DNA of 64,000 nt from Adiantum capillus-veneris (taxonomy: Eukaryota; Streptophyta; Polypodiopsida; Polypodiales; Pteridaceae): positions 65,259,620 through 65,323,619 of the forward strand of contig CM043956.1 in the NCBI GenBank assembly GCA_014529385.2. The letters run 5' to 3'. Below, piece after piece: positions 46,341 to 57,654 of the stretch (position 1 is the first letter of the stretch; the number at the start of each line of letters is the position of its first letter). The notes below the pieces were generated by a model. It saw only the letters and a program-made list of their open reading frames with translations. It was not told the origin of the DNA and searched no databases. The translations under genes were made by a program, and so were the position numbers.

Positions 46341-46553
46341 GTGGGAGGTTGTTGGGGTATAAATCCCAATGTGGTCGCCCAGGTAAATGGGCGGGCCGCC
46401 AGTTATGTACACATATTCTTTGTAAAAAACCTAATAAGAACTCACTATGCTCTACACATTACAGTAGAGCGAGTTCACCATATCGTTGTGCTCTTCTTCT
46501 CGCACTCTCTCTCGCGTCGCACTTCCGCTCGTACTCCTTCACTGAGTATAACA
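46341..46553 (+). repeat. copia polypurine tract and single LTR
   Basis: GTGGGAGGT then TGTTGGGGTATAAATCCC at 46350; the LTR ends near AACA at 46553 (about 204 bp, TGTT...AACA). It contains a TATA box (TATAAAT, 46358-46364). No matching 5' LTR is found upstream of the gag at 42322. Confidence 0.7.
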
Positions 46554-46559
46554 GGATCC

Positions 46560-49500
46560 ATGGCAGCCGTTAAGTCACCAGCAAAGAAGAAAAGAATGAC
46601 CAACAAAGATTACCTAGATGAAGTGGAGCCATTTGTAATACCAGCAAGAACCATAAAGCCCACTACCACTTGGTTACAAAGAAACTTACTTGAAGCAAAC
46701 GAACTCAGGATATGCCAAGGCCTATTCAAGGACCCAGAAGGCAATGCCATGGAGCTACCAATGATACCGCAGAAACTCAATGAGTTCACAAAAAAGACAA
46801 AAATACTGTCTCTCTTGGAAAAGCTGGACTTACACAATTATTTTGAGGCTTTGCCAACAGAAATTGACATTCATAGAGTCTGGGAATTCTTCACCACAAT
46901 CAAGGAGAATGGCATAGCCAAGGTGACAGATCTTCAAGCAAAGAACAGAGTGATCGTAATCACGCCAGAGGTGGTCGCAAATGCTTTGAACCTCTCTAAT
47001 GTAGGAGACAGTGTCAACAAGAGGCGAGAAGAGGTAAAGGTATACAAGGAAATCAAGAAGATCTACACCTTCGAGGATATTGCATATCCAATGGTGGCAA
47101 CCATGTGCCAACTTTACAACCAATATTTCCATATTTGCACAAAGAGGCATCAAAAGTACACTGCACCACCTGCGGCAATTGGAACAACATTCACATGGGC
47201 AATGAAGACAAGCAGGCCAGGAGAGATAGATTATGCGGCGTACCTAAAGTACAACATTGTGAGGATGGGAATCCCAAATCCTACATACATTGCACGAGGA
47301 GAGATGCTCACAAAGGTGATATATGAAGCTTTACATGCTAAGGGCAAGTGGCCCCTTCCTCCATCACAGATTGACTAGTTGAAGGTGACAGAGGACAAGG
47401 AAGAGGAGCAACCTACAGCTCCTAGGGTAACCACCAGACTGAAGAGAAGGCTAGAGACAGTGGAAGAAGATCCGACTCAGACAAAGAAAGGAAAGAAAGC
47501 TACTCTTCAGATGCCAGCAAAAAAGACTAAATCCCAGAAGGCTCCTCGGCTAGAAAGGTTGATGGGAAGTTTCAGAGCCCAACAAATGCTAAAAGGAGAT
47601 CTAAATGAATTATGGAAGCCCTCACTTGAGGCAATGTCTGGATCTTCTCAAAGGACAAATAGGGATCGCTTTGAAGACTACATAAAGAATTTTGAGATCC
47701 CAGATGCGGCGGTTGAGAACATTCCAGTCATACCTTTTACTAACGAGGAGGTTGATGATGTGAGGCGGTAGCTGCTAGAAGAGCAGGAAGGGGAAAGAGA
47801 AAACAAAAGCTGACCAAGACTTCAAAAAGAACCCATCAACCCCACCATCAAACCGCGAGCCAAGTCCTACACCATCACCACCTCCTCCTAGTCCTCCTCA
47901 CCCTCGACAAACTGAGGAGATGAGCAAATCTAAGAAGAAAAAAGACTCCAAGAAAGAGGAAAACAAAGAGAAAGAGCAGAAGGCCGAGTTTGAACCAAAG
48001 CCTGAGAAGCAAGATCCGAAAGCAAGAAATTAAGGAATATTCATGGATGTACTAGCTGCTGGATACACCCGAGAGGAGGCAGCTCATACAGCATTTCAAT
48101 TATCAACACCTAAACCAAAAAAATCCACATTGAGCCCTCATTTTGTGGAGTTGAAGAAGAATGCAACAGACACCATGGGTTTGCAACCACAAGAGGAAGA
48201 CTGGGAAGAAGTTATACAAAGACTGCAAGGATTGAGAGCCCGATCAATGGCCAAAGAAATAGAGTACGAAGAGCTGAGGTTGAGTGAAGAAAAGGTGAAA
48301 TCAGAAGTGGAAACACTTCAGAAGCAAAACCAGGAGCAGATGCATGGCCAAGCACAGATGCAAGCTCAATTAGAAGCAGCACTACAGAAATGTCAAGAGC
48401 TAGAAAAACAAAGCCGAGAAAGCAATCAAAAGCTGCTAAACTCTGAAGAGGAATACCAAAAAGTCAGCAATGCTCTTTCTGAAGTTGAGAAGGAAAGGGA
48501 TGAGCTAACCCTACAATTGGCGGAAGAGTCAAAGCAAGTGGAGATCTTGAAAGAGGCTAAGGACAGGGCTGAAATCTCATATGAAGCTAGCCAAGATGAG
48601 GTAATTGAACTCAAGGATCAAATCAAAGTAAAAGAGAAAACTATTCAGAGGTTGAGAGCATCTCCAGGCAGAGCAAGAGCTGCAGCTGCAACTAGCACGA
48701 GCCAAGAAAGAGATGCATTTGAAGAACAAATGATAGAACTTCAAAAAGAGCTGACGCTTGAAAAGAAGCAGAGAGTGATGATGGTGGCTGAAGGATCAAT
48801 GGTGATACAAAGGCGATTGGAAGATGAGAACGAATCACTTAAAGCAGAATTGATGAAGCTTCAAAAAAGATAAGAAGATAATTCACACACACTGCAGAAA
48901 GAGAATGCTGAGATACAACAGAAGCTAGAAGACATGGATAGAGTCAATGCAGAACTCAATGAACTATTAGTATCCATGACAGAACAAGCTCAGATAGGAA
49001 AAGACAATTTACAGAAGCAGGTAGATGAACTTCAGGGCCAAACAAGTGAAGAACGTCAACAAAGTGATGGGTTGGCTGCCATGGAAGGAATTGATATAGA
49101 GAATGTGTCAGATCAGGTGGACACAACAATACAAGAGAACATTCCTGAGGGATCATTACAAGAGCCCTAGGATCTGACACAAGAAGAAGAAGAAAATCTA
49201 CAGAAAGCCATAGAAGCGGCCATAAAGGGCACCGCAAAAGAAGCAATGCAGTCGGAGCAGAGGATACTAAAGTCGATGACCATTCAGAAATTAGATGCAA
49301 ATATTGTTCGACATGAATGGCTACAACCCTCTCTCCCCTATCCTCTTCTCAAAGATGATGCTACTACAATCAACAAGAGGATCAAAGAGGAGCCCATAGT
49401 GCCACCGTGCAATGAAGATGTCACCAAATGAGAAGGGGTAAAACTCATTGTAGACTCTCAACCAAGATGGAGGAAGACATGGCTCACTAAATACCCTCAG

Positions 49501-50052
49501 TATTTAGTACATTTGGTAGAGGCACCTAAAATGATCAGAGACAACCTCAGCTTTTGCCCTCTAGCAAGGATGCGGACATGGAAGGAGCATGAATTGCTGA
49601 AGAGAAGCCACCCCACGTGGCTCAACTACCCAAAGCTACCACGCTTGAAGGCAGGCGAGACAATGAGTGAGAAATACATGGTCAAAACCCTAACGGGCGC
49701 CATTAAATTGTTCATTGGCTCGCCTGACCTCTCTTTCATTATGCTCAGGAAGATATGTAAAACCCTTCTGACAGTCTTTGAGGTCTTTAAACCTGGACAA
49801 GCTACAAACATCATATTCTTCTTCCAAGATACATATAGATGTGCTTATGAACTATCTGCACAACCTTCCCATGAGGTGATCCATGCCCTCTATCAAAGAA
49901 TAATGTTCTTGCCCTCATACCACCTCCAGACCTTTGAAGAATCCTTCTACACCAGCTTCTTCACCATTGACACAGATATATTCGGCCCTACATTACTGGC
50001 CCAACATGCACGGTATGAGTCTGTTTTGAAGATGCGTGAAAGCCTCCACTGA
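46560..50052 (+). pseudogene. large accessory ORF: domain like the plant transposon protein family, then coiled coil and C-terminal domain
   Basis: The frame from the ATG at 46560 runs to 47376 (MAAVKSPAKKK, YFEALPTEIDIHRVWEFF, TPEVVANALNLSN, PAAIGTTFTWAMKTSRPG), resembling the putative plant transposon protein domain found in some Tat/Athila elements. It continues past a TAG as a Lys-rich segment to 47771. A frameshift follows (about 47780-47830); then one frame holds to 50052, interrupted only by stops at 48031, 48871, 49168 and 49429. This part has a Pro/Lys linker, about 280 residues of heptad-rich coiled coil (EELRLSEEKVKSEVETLQKQ onwards), and a C-terminal domain (HPTWLNYPKLPRLKAG, YQRIMFLPSYHLQTFEESF). 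Its total of about 1,160 codons lies in sense orientation between pol and the polypurine tract. Function unknown; capsid-like or membrane roles cannot be judged. Confidence 0.6.
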
Positions 50053-50068
50053 AGTAGCAGCTCTGCTG

Positions 50069-50104
50069 TCATGTCGGGGACGACATGAACTAGGAGGGGG
50101 TGAG
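50069..50104 (+). promoter_or_regulatory. GGGA-loop hairpin and polypurine tract
   Basis: TCATGTCG-GGGA-CGACATGA (50069-50088) is a perfect 8-bp stem with a GNRA-type loop, followed by AGGAGGGGGTGAG directly against the 3' LTR. Confidence 0.8.
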
Positions 50105-51035
50105 TGTTAACTGAAGATTGGTGGCTACACTCAATTGAAGACTAGCGGAATGCAAAAAGAAAGAAATCCTATGTAGTCATTCTCTGATTAAGAAAACCTG
50201 TAATTTCATTTGTAAATACTTGGGGCTTGCAAAAGTTTCCAATTTTGTATATTATTTTTTGCCATTAGACTAAGTAGGATGTTACTTTGGAACATGAGAT
50301 ATTGTATTTGGGAGGTATTTATACCAAATTTTGACCTTAATGAAGAGGACCCTTTGTTCATTTTATGAGGTGGCTATGAGAAGCGTATTCTGTGTACGAG
50401 AGAGTGCGAGTTTATCTTGACGCTATGCACACACTGGTGGTCGAAATCGAGTGTGGAGAAGTGCAGCGTGTTACCCCTGGAGAGAGCTACGCGCCAACAC
50501 CTACATTGCGTGTGTACGTCCTGGCTTCGCGAGATTGACCCGTGAGCTATTTCTCGTGATTCGGTGAGCATACGGTGTCTATTTTCGCATTTCAGCATAT
50601 CCACACGTTTGGATTGAGTAGAGCTACACATTAGGCACCTTAGTTTTCAAAAACAACAACCTACAAAAACATGTCAGACATCCTACGTGATTTTGCATTG
50701 GGTGTTTTAGGGTAGGGTTTTGGGTCACAAACCTTAGGGAGAGTGGCCTATTGGTGTTAATAGGATATCCCTCAAGTTTCGTAGCATTTCGAGAACTTCT
50801 GATGGGTATTTGGCTCTTGGAAGTGTTGTAGGAAATCTCCTCCTGTGTACTTTTGAAGGCTGTAACTTAGACACTGGGTAGAGACCTTTGTAGGAAGTAG
50901 TCAATAGTCGTTCGAGTGTAGGGTGACACCCTATGCTTGCTTCCACGCGCCTGCGGGTCGAGCTTCGTCTAACTGACAAATCTTGTTAGGTGAGTTCTCG
51001 CTGTGGTGACGTCCGTCACGATGTATCCGCCAACA
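50105..51035 (+). repeat. giant element 3' LTR
   Basis: 931 bp, matching 29179-30113 throughout, with TATTTATA near 50321. It keeps a palindrome half-site (AGACATCCTACG, about 50676) that is altered in the 5' LTR. Confidence 0.9.
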
Positions 51036-51390
51036 ACCTCCCTAGCCACTTTTGCACGATGTCTGAGTTGAGAAAGCAGAATCTCATAACCTTTTCTCAC
51101 ATTGTGATGTCCATCTTCCTAACAATGCCTTGTCCATGTGGCTCGTCCCCTGTCACCTTGACGTTGACCTTAGTAGTCCACATTCGGAGCATCTCTCGAT
51201 CAATTGAGATAATAAATTCACTAATGAGGACAAGAGCTTGGTGTGGCAAAGTGTTTATGCTAGATGAGATTCTCTTTTGAGAAGAGCCCCACTTTATATG
51301 GCTGTGTGAGAGGGTCAAATACTTTTTTTTTTTGTAATGGTGAAGATTCTTGGATGTCAATGGATGCTTGGAGTGTTGAAGGTAGGCCAT
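51036..51390 (-). pseudogene. CACTA transposase fragment (right of the giant insertion)
   Basis: Minus-strand FCFLNSDIVQKWLGR ends exactly at the insertion site and continues in frame as YKGKKQQ at 29178 once the retrotransposon and one 5-bp target copy are removed. Upstream the frame is broken (stops near 51097 and 51190); the part from 51390 is not clearly recognisable. Confidence 0.5.
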
Positions 51391-51418
51391 GGGTAGCCTA
51401 CAAGTATAAAGGTCTATG
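51391..51418. other. junction between CACTA relic and copia LTR
   Basis: Short unassigned stretch; CTATG (51414-51418) is the candidate target duplication for the minus-strand copia element. Confidence 0.3.
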
Positions 51419-51780
51419 TGTTGGGATAAATCATGTCAAGAGATTGAGAAGAAAAGAGCTCAAGCTCTTGCAAGCACACACACAAAGTTGGAGGCAAAAG
51501 ATTGTATTTATTATTCTTCAAAAACTCAAGATAAGAGGACTACAAAACATAAGGGAAAATACAACATAAAAGGGAAACTAGTACAATGGTCTAGTATGAA
51601 CCGCTAGTGTGTAAGGTGGATAGATAAGTGCGCCATCACTCTCGTAGGTAGACCAGATTAGTGTAGTCCAACTATAGTATTACTAGTGAAGATATGCGTA
51701 TCCACCAAGGTGTGCCAATGATGATGATTGTCACTGGTAGTCATCTAGGAGTCGTACATGTTGAGCCTGACATCTCAACA
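51419..51780 (-). repeat. copia 3' LTR (minus strand)
   Basis: TGTTGGG at 51419 and CTCAACA at 51780 give the inverted ends; length 362 bp. No partner in the window. Confidence 0.65.
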
Positions 51781-53015
51781 CTCCCCCTCAAGATCAATGC
51801 TATCTCTTGTATAGTAAGCATCACTTGAAACCTCCATAGCTTTGTAGCTCCAAGGGCCTTTGTGAAGATATCTACAACCTGCTCATCCATCACCTCATAC
51901 TTTAGATCGATGTCACCTGCTATGACCTTCTCTCTGATGAAGTGGTAGTGCACCTCAATGTGCTTTGTCCTGGCATGAAACATTGGGTTTTGTTCCAATT
52001 GTACGCGGGTGTGGTTGTCACAAAAAGTAAAAACCGGCCTCGGTAACTATATTCCAAAGTCATGAAGTAGCAATCCTAACCATGCTACCTCACATGTTTC
52101 CACTACAGGACCCTTGTACTCTACCTCTGTACTCAAAAGAGAAATTGTAGGTTTCTTCTTGCTGGTCCATGTGATAGCAACGCTCCCAAGTGAGAACATG
52201 AATCCGCTGGTAGACCTACAATCGTATGCATTACCAAACCAATATGCATATGTGTAGCCATAGAGCTGCAAATCCACATCAGCCCTATAAAAGAGTGCAT
52301 AATCCAAAATAGCACTCACATAGCACAAAGTGAGTCTCACTACATCCAAGTGTGGTTTCTTGGGAGACTACATAAACTGACTCACCAATCCAATTGTGTA
52401 GCTCAAGTCTAGACATGAGATAGTCAAGTAGATCAAGCTACCCACAATCTTCTTGTACATGGTAGCCCCGGGGTGGTCACTTTTTAGAATGTGTATGATA
52501 TCCCGTGAGTTAACCGGAGAGGATTATTAAAAGACCAAAATGTATACATACAGAGGGGGGTGGGGGTTTTTTAAATAGGCTCACAGTGTAAGTATAGTAT
52601 GTATATTGGGGTATTATTAATTACCTCTTGAATGCACGTGATATAGGGGTATTTTGATAAGTGACTGCCCCGGGATGGTAGCATTATCAAGCACTTGATT
52701 TGCATCATTTCCCAACTTCAAATTATGATCTAAGGGCATTGAAATTGGTTTACAATCAACCATACCATACTTTCCAACATATCCAAAGCATATTTCCTTT
52801 GTAACAGCCATACACCGTCTTTGATGTCAAACTCTTGCATAAGTGGATCTTGCCTAGCCTCTTCTTCAACCACATTATTAGCTCCAATAATCAAGTCATC
52901 CACATAAATACATATTACCACAATTCTTGCCTCATTCTTCTACACATACAATAAATGGTCTGCTTCAAATATCTCAAAGTCCAATGAAATGAGGAATGCC
53001 ACAATTCTCTCATGT
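51741..53015 (-). pseudogene. copia RT and RNase H remnant
   Basis: From 53015 the minus strand reads ADHLLYV-stop-KNEARIVVICIYVDDLIIGANN (catalytic YVDD near 52905), then a decayed middle with a non-coding stretch (52340-52620). RNase H follows: AYWFGNAYDCRSTSGFMFSL...LLSTEVEYKGPVVETCE and NPMFHARTKHIEVHYHFIRE...VVDIFTKAL, ending near the polypurine tract. Several frame changes. Confidence 0.8.
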
Positions 53016-55433
53016 TATGACGCGACACGAGAGAGCGAAATACATTGGTAATGAAAAATATAGAGTATGCAAAATAAATAGATGAAATAAAGAGTCTGTA
53101 TGGATAATAATTAGAAGAAGAGCATAGCTCGTTCCATAACCTCCCAACCACCCCCGAGATATTTTAATATCAACCTCAAACACACTTTCACTCTCAATAT
53201 CAATCTCAATCTCTTGATGGCAACAACGATCATAATCGGAATCGCAACACAATCACAATCCCAATATCATGACACCTTGCACAGATCCTGTTTCACACAT
53301 TGGTTTTTGATTCGTCTACAAAATAGCCAAAAGATCATACTCGTGCAACCAAATCAACATGATAATTAAATTTAAAACATCATTTTGTACGTACCATCAT
53401 AAAAGAGCACAATCACTTCTTTATAGGATCAAATAAAATAGATATTACCTGTGTATATCTGTTTGTAAGCTAACATGTTGTTGTTTGTAGGTTACCCTGC
53501 TACTGCTGGAAATTTATTCATGTCATAACTTTGTCATACGAACTTTGAATATCAACTTTCAGGTACTCACAACGACGGGAACAGGTCTGGTCTACAAGGC
53601 TCGTGAACATAATTGCAAAAAAACTCTTCCTTTGGCTAAAATCATGATTTTTAGATCACGACTCATAAAAACCCAATTTTTGGATCTCCACTATTTTTTA
53701 AACTTATTTTAAGCCTACCCACATATTTTAAGCTAAAAAACATAAAAATAAAACATTAATATTAATAAAAACCTCAATTTTAACTAAGTTTTTATTATAC
53801 TATTTATAGAGAGACTATCTGTTATTCATTAATCTTTATCAAATATGTCTTTAGTGTATTATTTAAAAAGAAGAAAATATAGTTTTCCTCTTAATATCTT
53901 AAACTCGTTTATATAAGCTCTATCTAATACACTATTCAATAATCTTTCAAATCGTGCTAAATGAAAGAGATGACCTATTACATTCTTTTTTAATTTAAGA
54001 ATTTTCATAAATAAGTCCTATTACATTCTCCCCTTATCAAAATTAACTGTGTCCTCAGAGTTGGAAGGAGGAGTTTTCAACGTACAAAACATCGAAGTTA
54101 ATCCAAGAGGCATCTTTTACAGGATACATCTAACTTAACCAAAACTTTAAGAAGAATTCTACTTCTCTAAACTATCCATCTCTACAATCAATATAATTCT
54201 AGTTTTATCCTTAAATGACTATTTCACTATCTCATATCTTTTGTTTAAAACAAGATTATCTTAAAAAGAATATATTTTGACATTCGTATAAAGTTTGATG
54301 TTTCAAAGAAGAATTTACAGACACACATAAACAATCATAATACAAGTTATCCTTGTGCAAACAAAATTTTATCTCAAACCTCTCTCCCACATGAGGATTT
54401 TGATAAGAGATAATGATAGAGTAGAAACGATCATTATTCACTTCATATCAAACTTAATCAATAAAATCACTACAAAACACATGAATGATATTACATATCA
54501 ATATTTGAGTCAAGTCATTGGTGACCTTGTCTCAATCACACTCTCAATCCAATTATTTCAAATCAAAATTGTGCTCACCTAATAGTTGAAGCCATCTTTT
54601 TGCCTGTTATTGAGTTATGAACGAGTGAAACTAATTCTCAATTATGCACATGATAGTTCAAATCATGTACTCTCATATAAAACCCATCCTATTTTCTCTC
54701 TCCTTGCACTAGATATAACCAAAGAGGTTTTTTCTAATTCTAGAACCTTCGTAATATAATTTTCAATCCCTTTTCTTTCAATGTTTCAAAAGTAGCTTGA
54801 CATGCTTCAGATTATACAAATCCCTTTTTATTTTTGTTAGTTCAGTTAGATGTCACGCAATCTTAGAAAAAATCTTAAATATGTGCTCACTTATAATGTG
54901 TTAATCCTAAAATACTCCTCATATCTCTCATACTTCTTTTTTTTGTATCCGCAATTCCTCAATTGCCTTGACCTTATCAGGATCAATGTGGATACCCTCT
55001 CTCAAGATTACCCTTCCGAGATATACAATTGTTTTTCTCTTTTTATTTTTCTTTTTCAGGTTTACCTTTTAACTCTTTTGAAAATGTTATGAAGGTCTCA
55101 CACTGTTGCTTAAGTCATGTTATCAATTTTATGGCCAAAACTATCTCTTTCTTCTCTATAAATAGTGCAACTAACCCCATCAAAAGATTTTAAGATTTTT
55201 TTTTCTTTATAATCAATCAAAATGTGATTTTCAATTAGTTCTTTCATGAAAATTTTATTACCACTAGCTAAGTCCACAAGTCTTTCAATTTCTAAATTTA
55301 AGTTTTCATCCAATTTAGAGTACAAGAAGTAATGTGTACTACCCGAATCAATTCCAAAATTTAATTTCAAGTTTTGGATTTTATGCATAAATTTGACCAC
55401 AAAAGGTTTCAAATGACGTACTACCAAAGGCAT
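53016..55433 (-). pseudogene. heavily decayed Ty3/gypsy pol, minus strand
   Basis: Minus-strand islands in an AT-rich background: a protease-like FGIDSGSTHYFLYSKLDENL...LASGNKIFM (55433-55110); an RT-end motif YLGRVILREGIHIDPDKVKA (about 55022-54960); and FCLHKDNLYYDCLCVSVN (about 54350-54300), like the start of an integrase zinc region. Order and strand agree with protease, RT, integrase. TGTTATGACGCG near 53007 may be an LTR edge, but no partner supports it. Confidence 0.55.
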
Positions 55434-55530
55434 AAAGCATCACAAAGAAGAGATATATGACTTACCTTTATCATCTGCATCGCCAATAGTCCTTGGGGGA
55501 TTCAGCATTCAGTACCCCTCTATATAACGT

Positions 55531-56609
55531 TGTTAGGAGTTTTTTGGAAGAAGTGATTGCGCATATGTACATACACATGCATGGTGCATCAAATAAAGAA
55601 TTCCCATTTTCCAAAGCTAGGTGGTTACGTGGGTAGTGTGTTTTTTCTACAATAATGAGGAGTTGATAGAGCGTAAAACTTCTTGGGAATCTATCAGCGG
55701 GCTGATACCATGAGGTAAGCAGGTGCGTCAAGTGACATCCAGTGGCGTCAGGAGGTCAAATGGGATCAAGACTTGCACGTGGATAAGTACGGACACAACG
55801 TGAATGTTTTCTTGTGATGATTATGCAAAAAGTTCATCATGAGAACTGTATTTGGGGCCACTTCACATGATTGCGAGATGAATTTTTGGAAAAAGTTGAG
55901 TTCCAGGTGTGCGGGTTGATGTATAAGGGTGACAAAAATGCACTACGTGGCCATTTTTTGGTTTGTTCGGGGTCCGTTTGCGGTCAATCGAAAGACCGAA
56001 GGTGCCCAAAGGATAAAGTGAAGTGTAGACACTAAAAAACCTGAGAAAAAAAACTAGCAAAGTGTAGAGAGAAGAGGAGGAACAGCCGAAATGAGTTTTT
56101 GCTGTTTTTGGAGCCTGTTTTGGCCATAAACTGCTCAAGATTTGAGCACTTTGATATTGTAGACTAGGGTTTTGGGCTGTTTCAGATGCAATGGTGCTGT
56201 CCATTTTGCCAAATTCCTTACTATTTTTCTATTTTTTTGACTGTTTAATTTTCTCCTTTGAGCGAAGCCTCTGCTCAAATTTGTGATTGTATCTGGTATA
56301 TTTCATCCATATGGTGTGAGCTATTTGCCCCGTTAGTGTTGGCCCAAGCTCAATTGTATCCAAACATCAGAAATCTTCCTCTTTTGGGCGGAGTTTTTTT
56401 GGGGGTGTGTGTGTGTCTCTGTGTTGAATGGGCAACTGGATAGTCTCTCTCCTCTCACTACATCAGTGTGTTCCCTGTCTCGGCCAAGTGGGTTGTGTAA
56501 GCCGAGTGGTGATCCATAGTGTGTGTGTGTGTGTGTGTGTATCATCCCAAGAGTGTGTGTCGGGTGATTATAAAGGCATTATGTGTGTTTTCATCCCGCT
56601 CACATTCAT
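55531..56609 (+). repeat. gypsy 5' LTR
   Basis: Begins TGTTAGGAGTTTTTTGG; the first ~340 bases match 61848-61433 read on the minus strand, apart from a ~70-base deletion near 55640. A (GT)n lies at 56517-56540 and TATAAAG near 56569. The end is set by the following primer site. Confidence 0.65.
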
Positions 56610-56611
56610 TT

Positions 56612-56630
56612 GGCGCCCCCACGGAGGATC
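56612..56630 (+). other. primer-binding-site-like sequence
   Basis: TGGCGCCCCCACGGAGGAT, close to 21042-21060. tRNA not identified. Confidence 0.55.
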
Positions 56631-57654
56631 TTCTTCGAGTACCTTCAGCTTCGAGATCTGGGATTTGGGATTCAGGATTACAGGTTGCATATTACAGGTT
56701 ACAGGTATAGGTACAGGTGATTTACATAGGTACAGGTAGCTGGAGTAGAGTGATATACTGGCAAGTGGAAGTCACTTGCAGTTGTCGTGGGTATGCATCA
56801 TTTGGCGCATGTTTTAGCGCATTGTCTTGTATTGTACACCACTTGTGGATACTGCCAATGTACGCCTTTGTGGAGCCATACTTAGTTTTATTTGGCAGTC
56901 CCAGCCATTTCTGACACTTGGTCTGGAAGATAGTCATTTTTGAGACTTGGCTGTATGAGATTTGTATAAGCTTTCATGAGAGAGTCAATAGCATGAGGTT
57001 TTATTGAGCGGGGGATTCTCAAATGTGAGATCCTTTCAGTGATACAGGTGGCTGGAGCACCCTTTTCCTGACCTCGCCATAGGCTGTGTACTAGTGATTC
57101 CTACTTGATGCTCAGGTTCTATTGTTGGCAGGTTATGCATACATATATATACTCTATATTTTGGGTTCTTACTGCTCTACTTCTGGGGAAACTCTGCCAA
57201 AATTTTTCCAAGTTGTGATGGCCAGCGGTTTCTTGGTCTTTTGAGCCATTTATGTTGTTATGCTGCTGAAATTCTGGCAAAATCAAAAGATAAGTCAAGT
57301 GTGCCTTCTTGGGAGCTGCATGGTTGGCTTTAATGGATGATCAAAACGGACCTCAATTCACTCCTTTTCATTTAACACAAAGAATCCAGATAAATGTTCA
57401 TGTGTCCAGGAAGATTTTTTTCTAGCAGCACATAGTCTTTATGTTTGTGCCAAGAAGATTAAGAGAGATACTAAAATCCCCTTTGCCTGTTGTAATTCCG
57501 ATGATTAACTATGAAAACTTATTTGATGTGCATGTGTTTGTCCTTATCTAAAGATCAGCTCCATTGAAGTTTTTGGGGATTGCATCAGGAAAATGTTTTG
57601 GGTTCTTGCACGTGTGTTAGAAGGGGTTCTCAAAGCATTGAAACTTGGGTAGCC
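56631..57654 (+). other. gypsy leader
   Basis: Clustered TTACAGGT/TACAGGTA at 56672-56746; 56990-57055 matches 41868-41935 inside the giant element. Short frames only. Confidence 0.5.

Larger units (their letters stand above)
29174..51040 (+). mobile_element. giant (21.86 kb) composite LTR retrotransposon with 5-bp target duplication
   Basis: LTRs 29179-30113 and 50105-51035 align end to end (TGTTAA...GCCAACA) and are flanked by ACCTC on both sides (29174-29178, 51036-51040). A primer site (30115) follows the 5' LTR and a polypurine tract (50092-50104) precedes the 3' LTR. The ~20-kb interior holds gypsy gag, protease remnant, RT, RNase H, integrase, a second protease-like domain, a basic ORF, tandem palindrome repeats, a copia gag-pol body with one LTR, and a long accessory ORF. 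All coding parts carry stops or frameshifts. Confidence 0.9.
51419..53015 (-). mobile_element. Ty1/copia element, 3' half, minus strand
   Basis: 3' LTR at 51419-51780 (minus strand TGTTGAGATGTC... to ...CAACA), polypurine tract GAGGGGGAG at 51781-51789, then RNase H and RT upstream. The copy is cut near 53015, in the RT domain, and lacks gag, protease and integrase. Confidence 0.75.

Noticed and set aside
53007-53340. Minus-strand gypsy LTR beginning near TGTTATGACGCG
   Set aside because: There is no second copy, no polypurine tract next to it and no clear end, so only the pol relic is reported.
55863-56204. A 113-codon minus-strand frame
   Set aside because: It lies antisense within the gypsy LTR and shows no domain.
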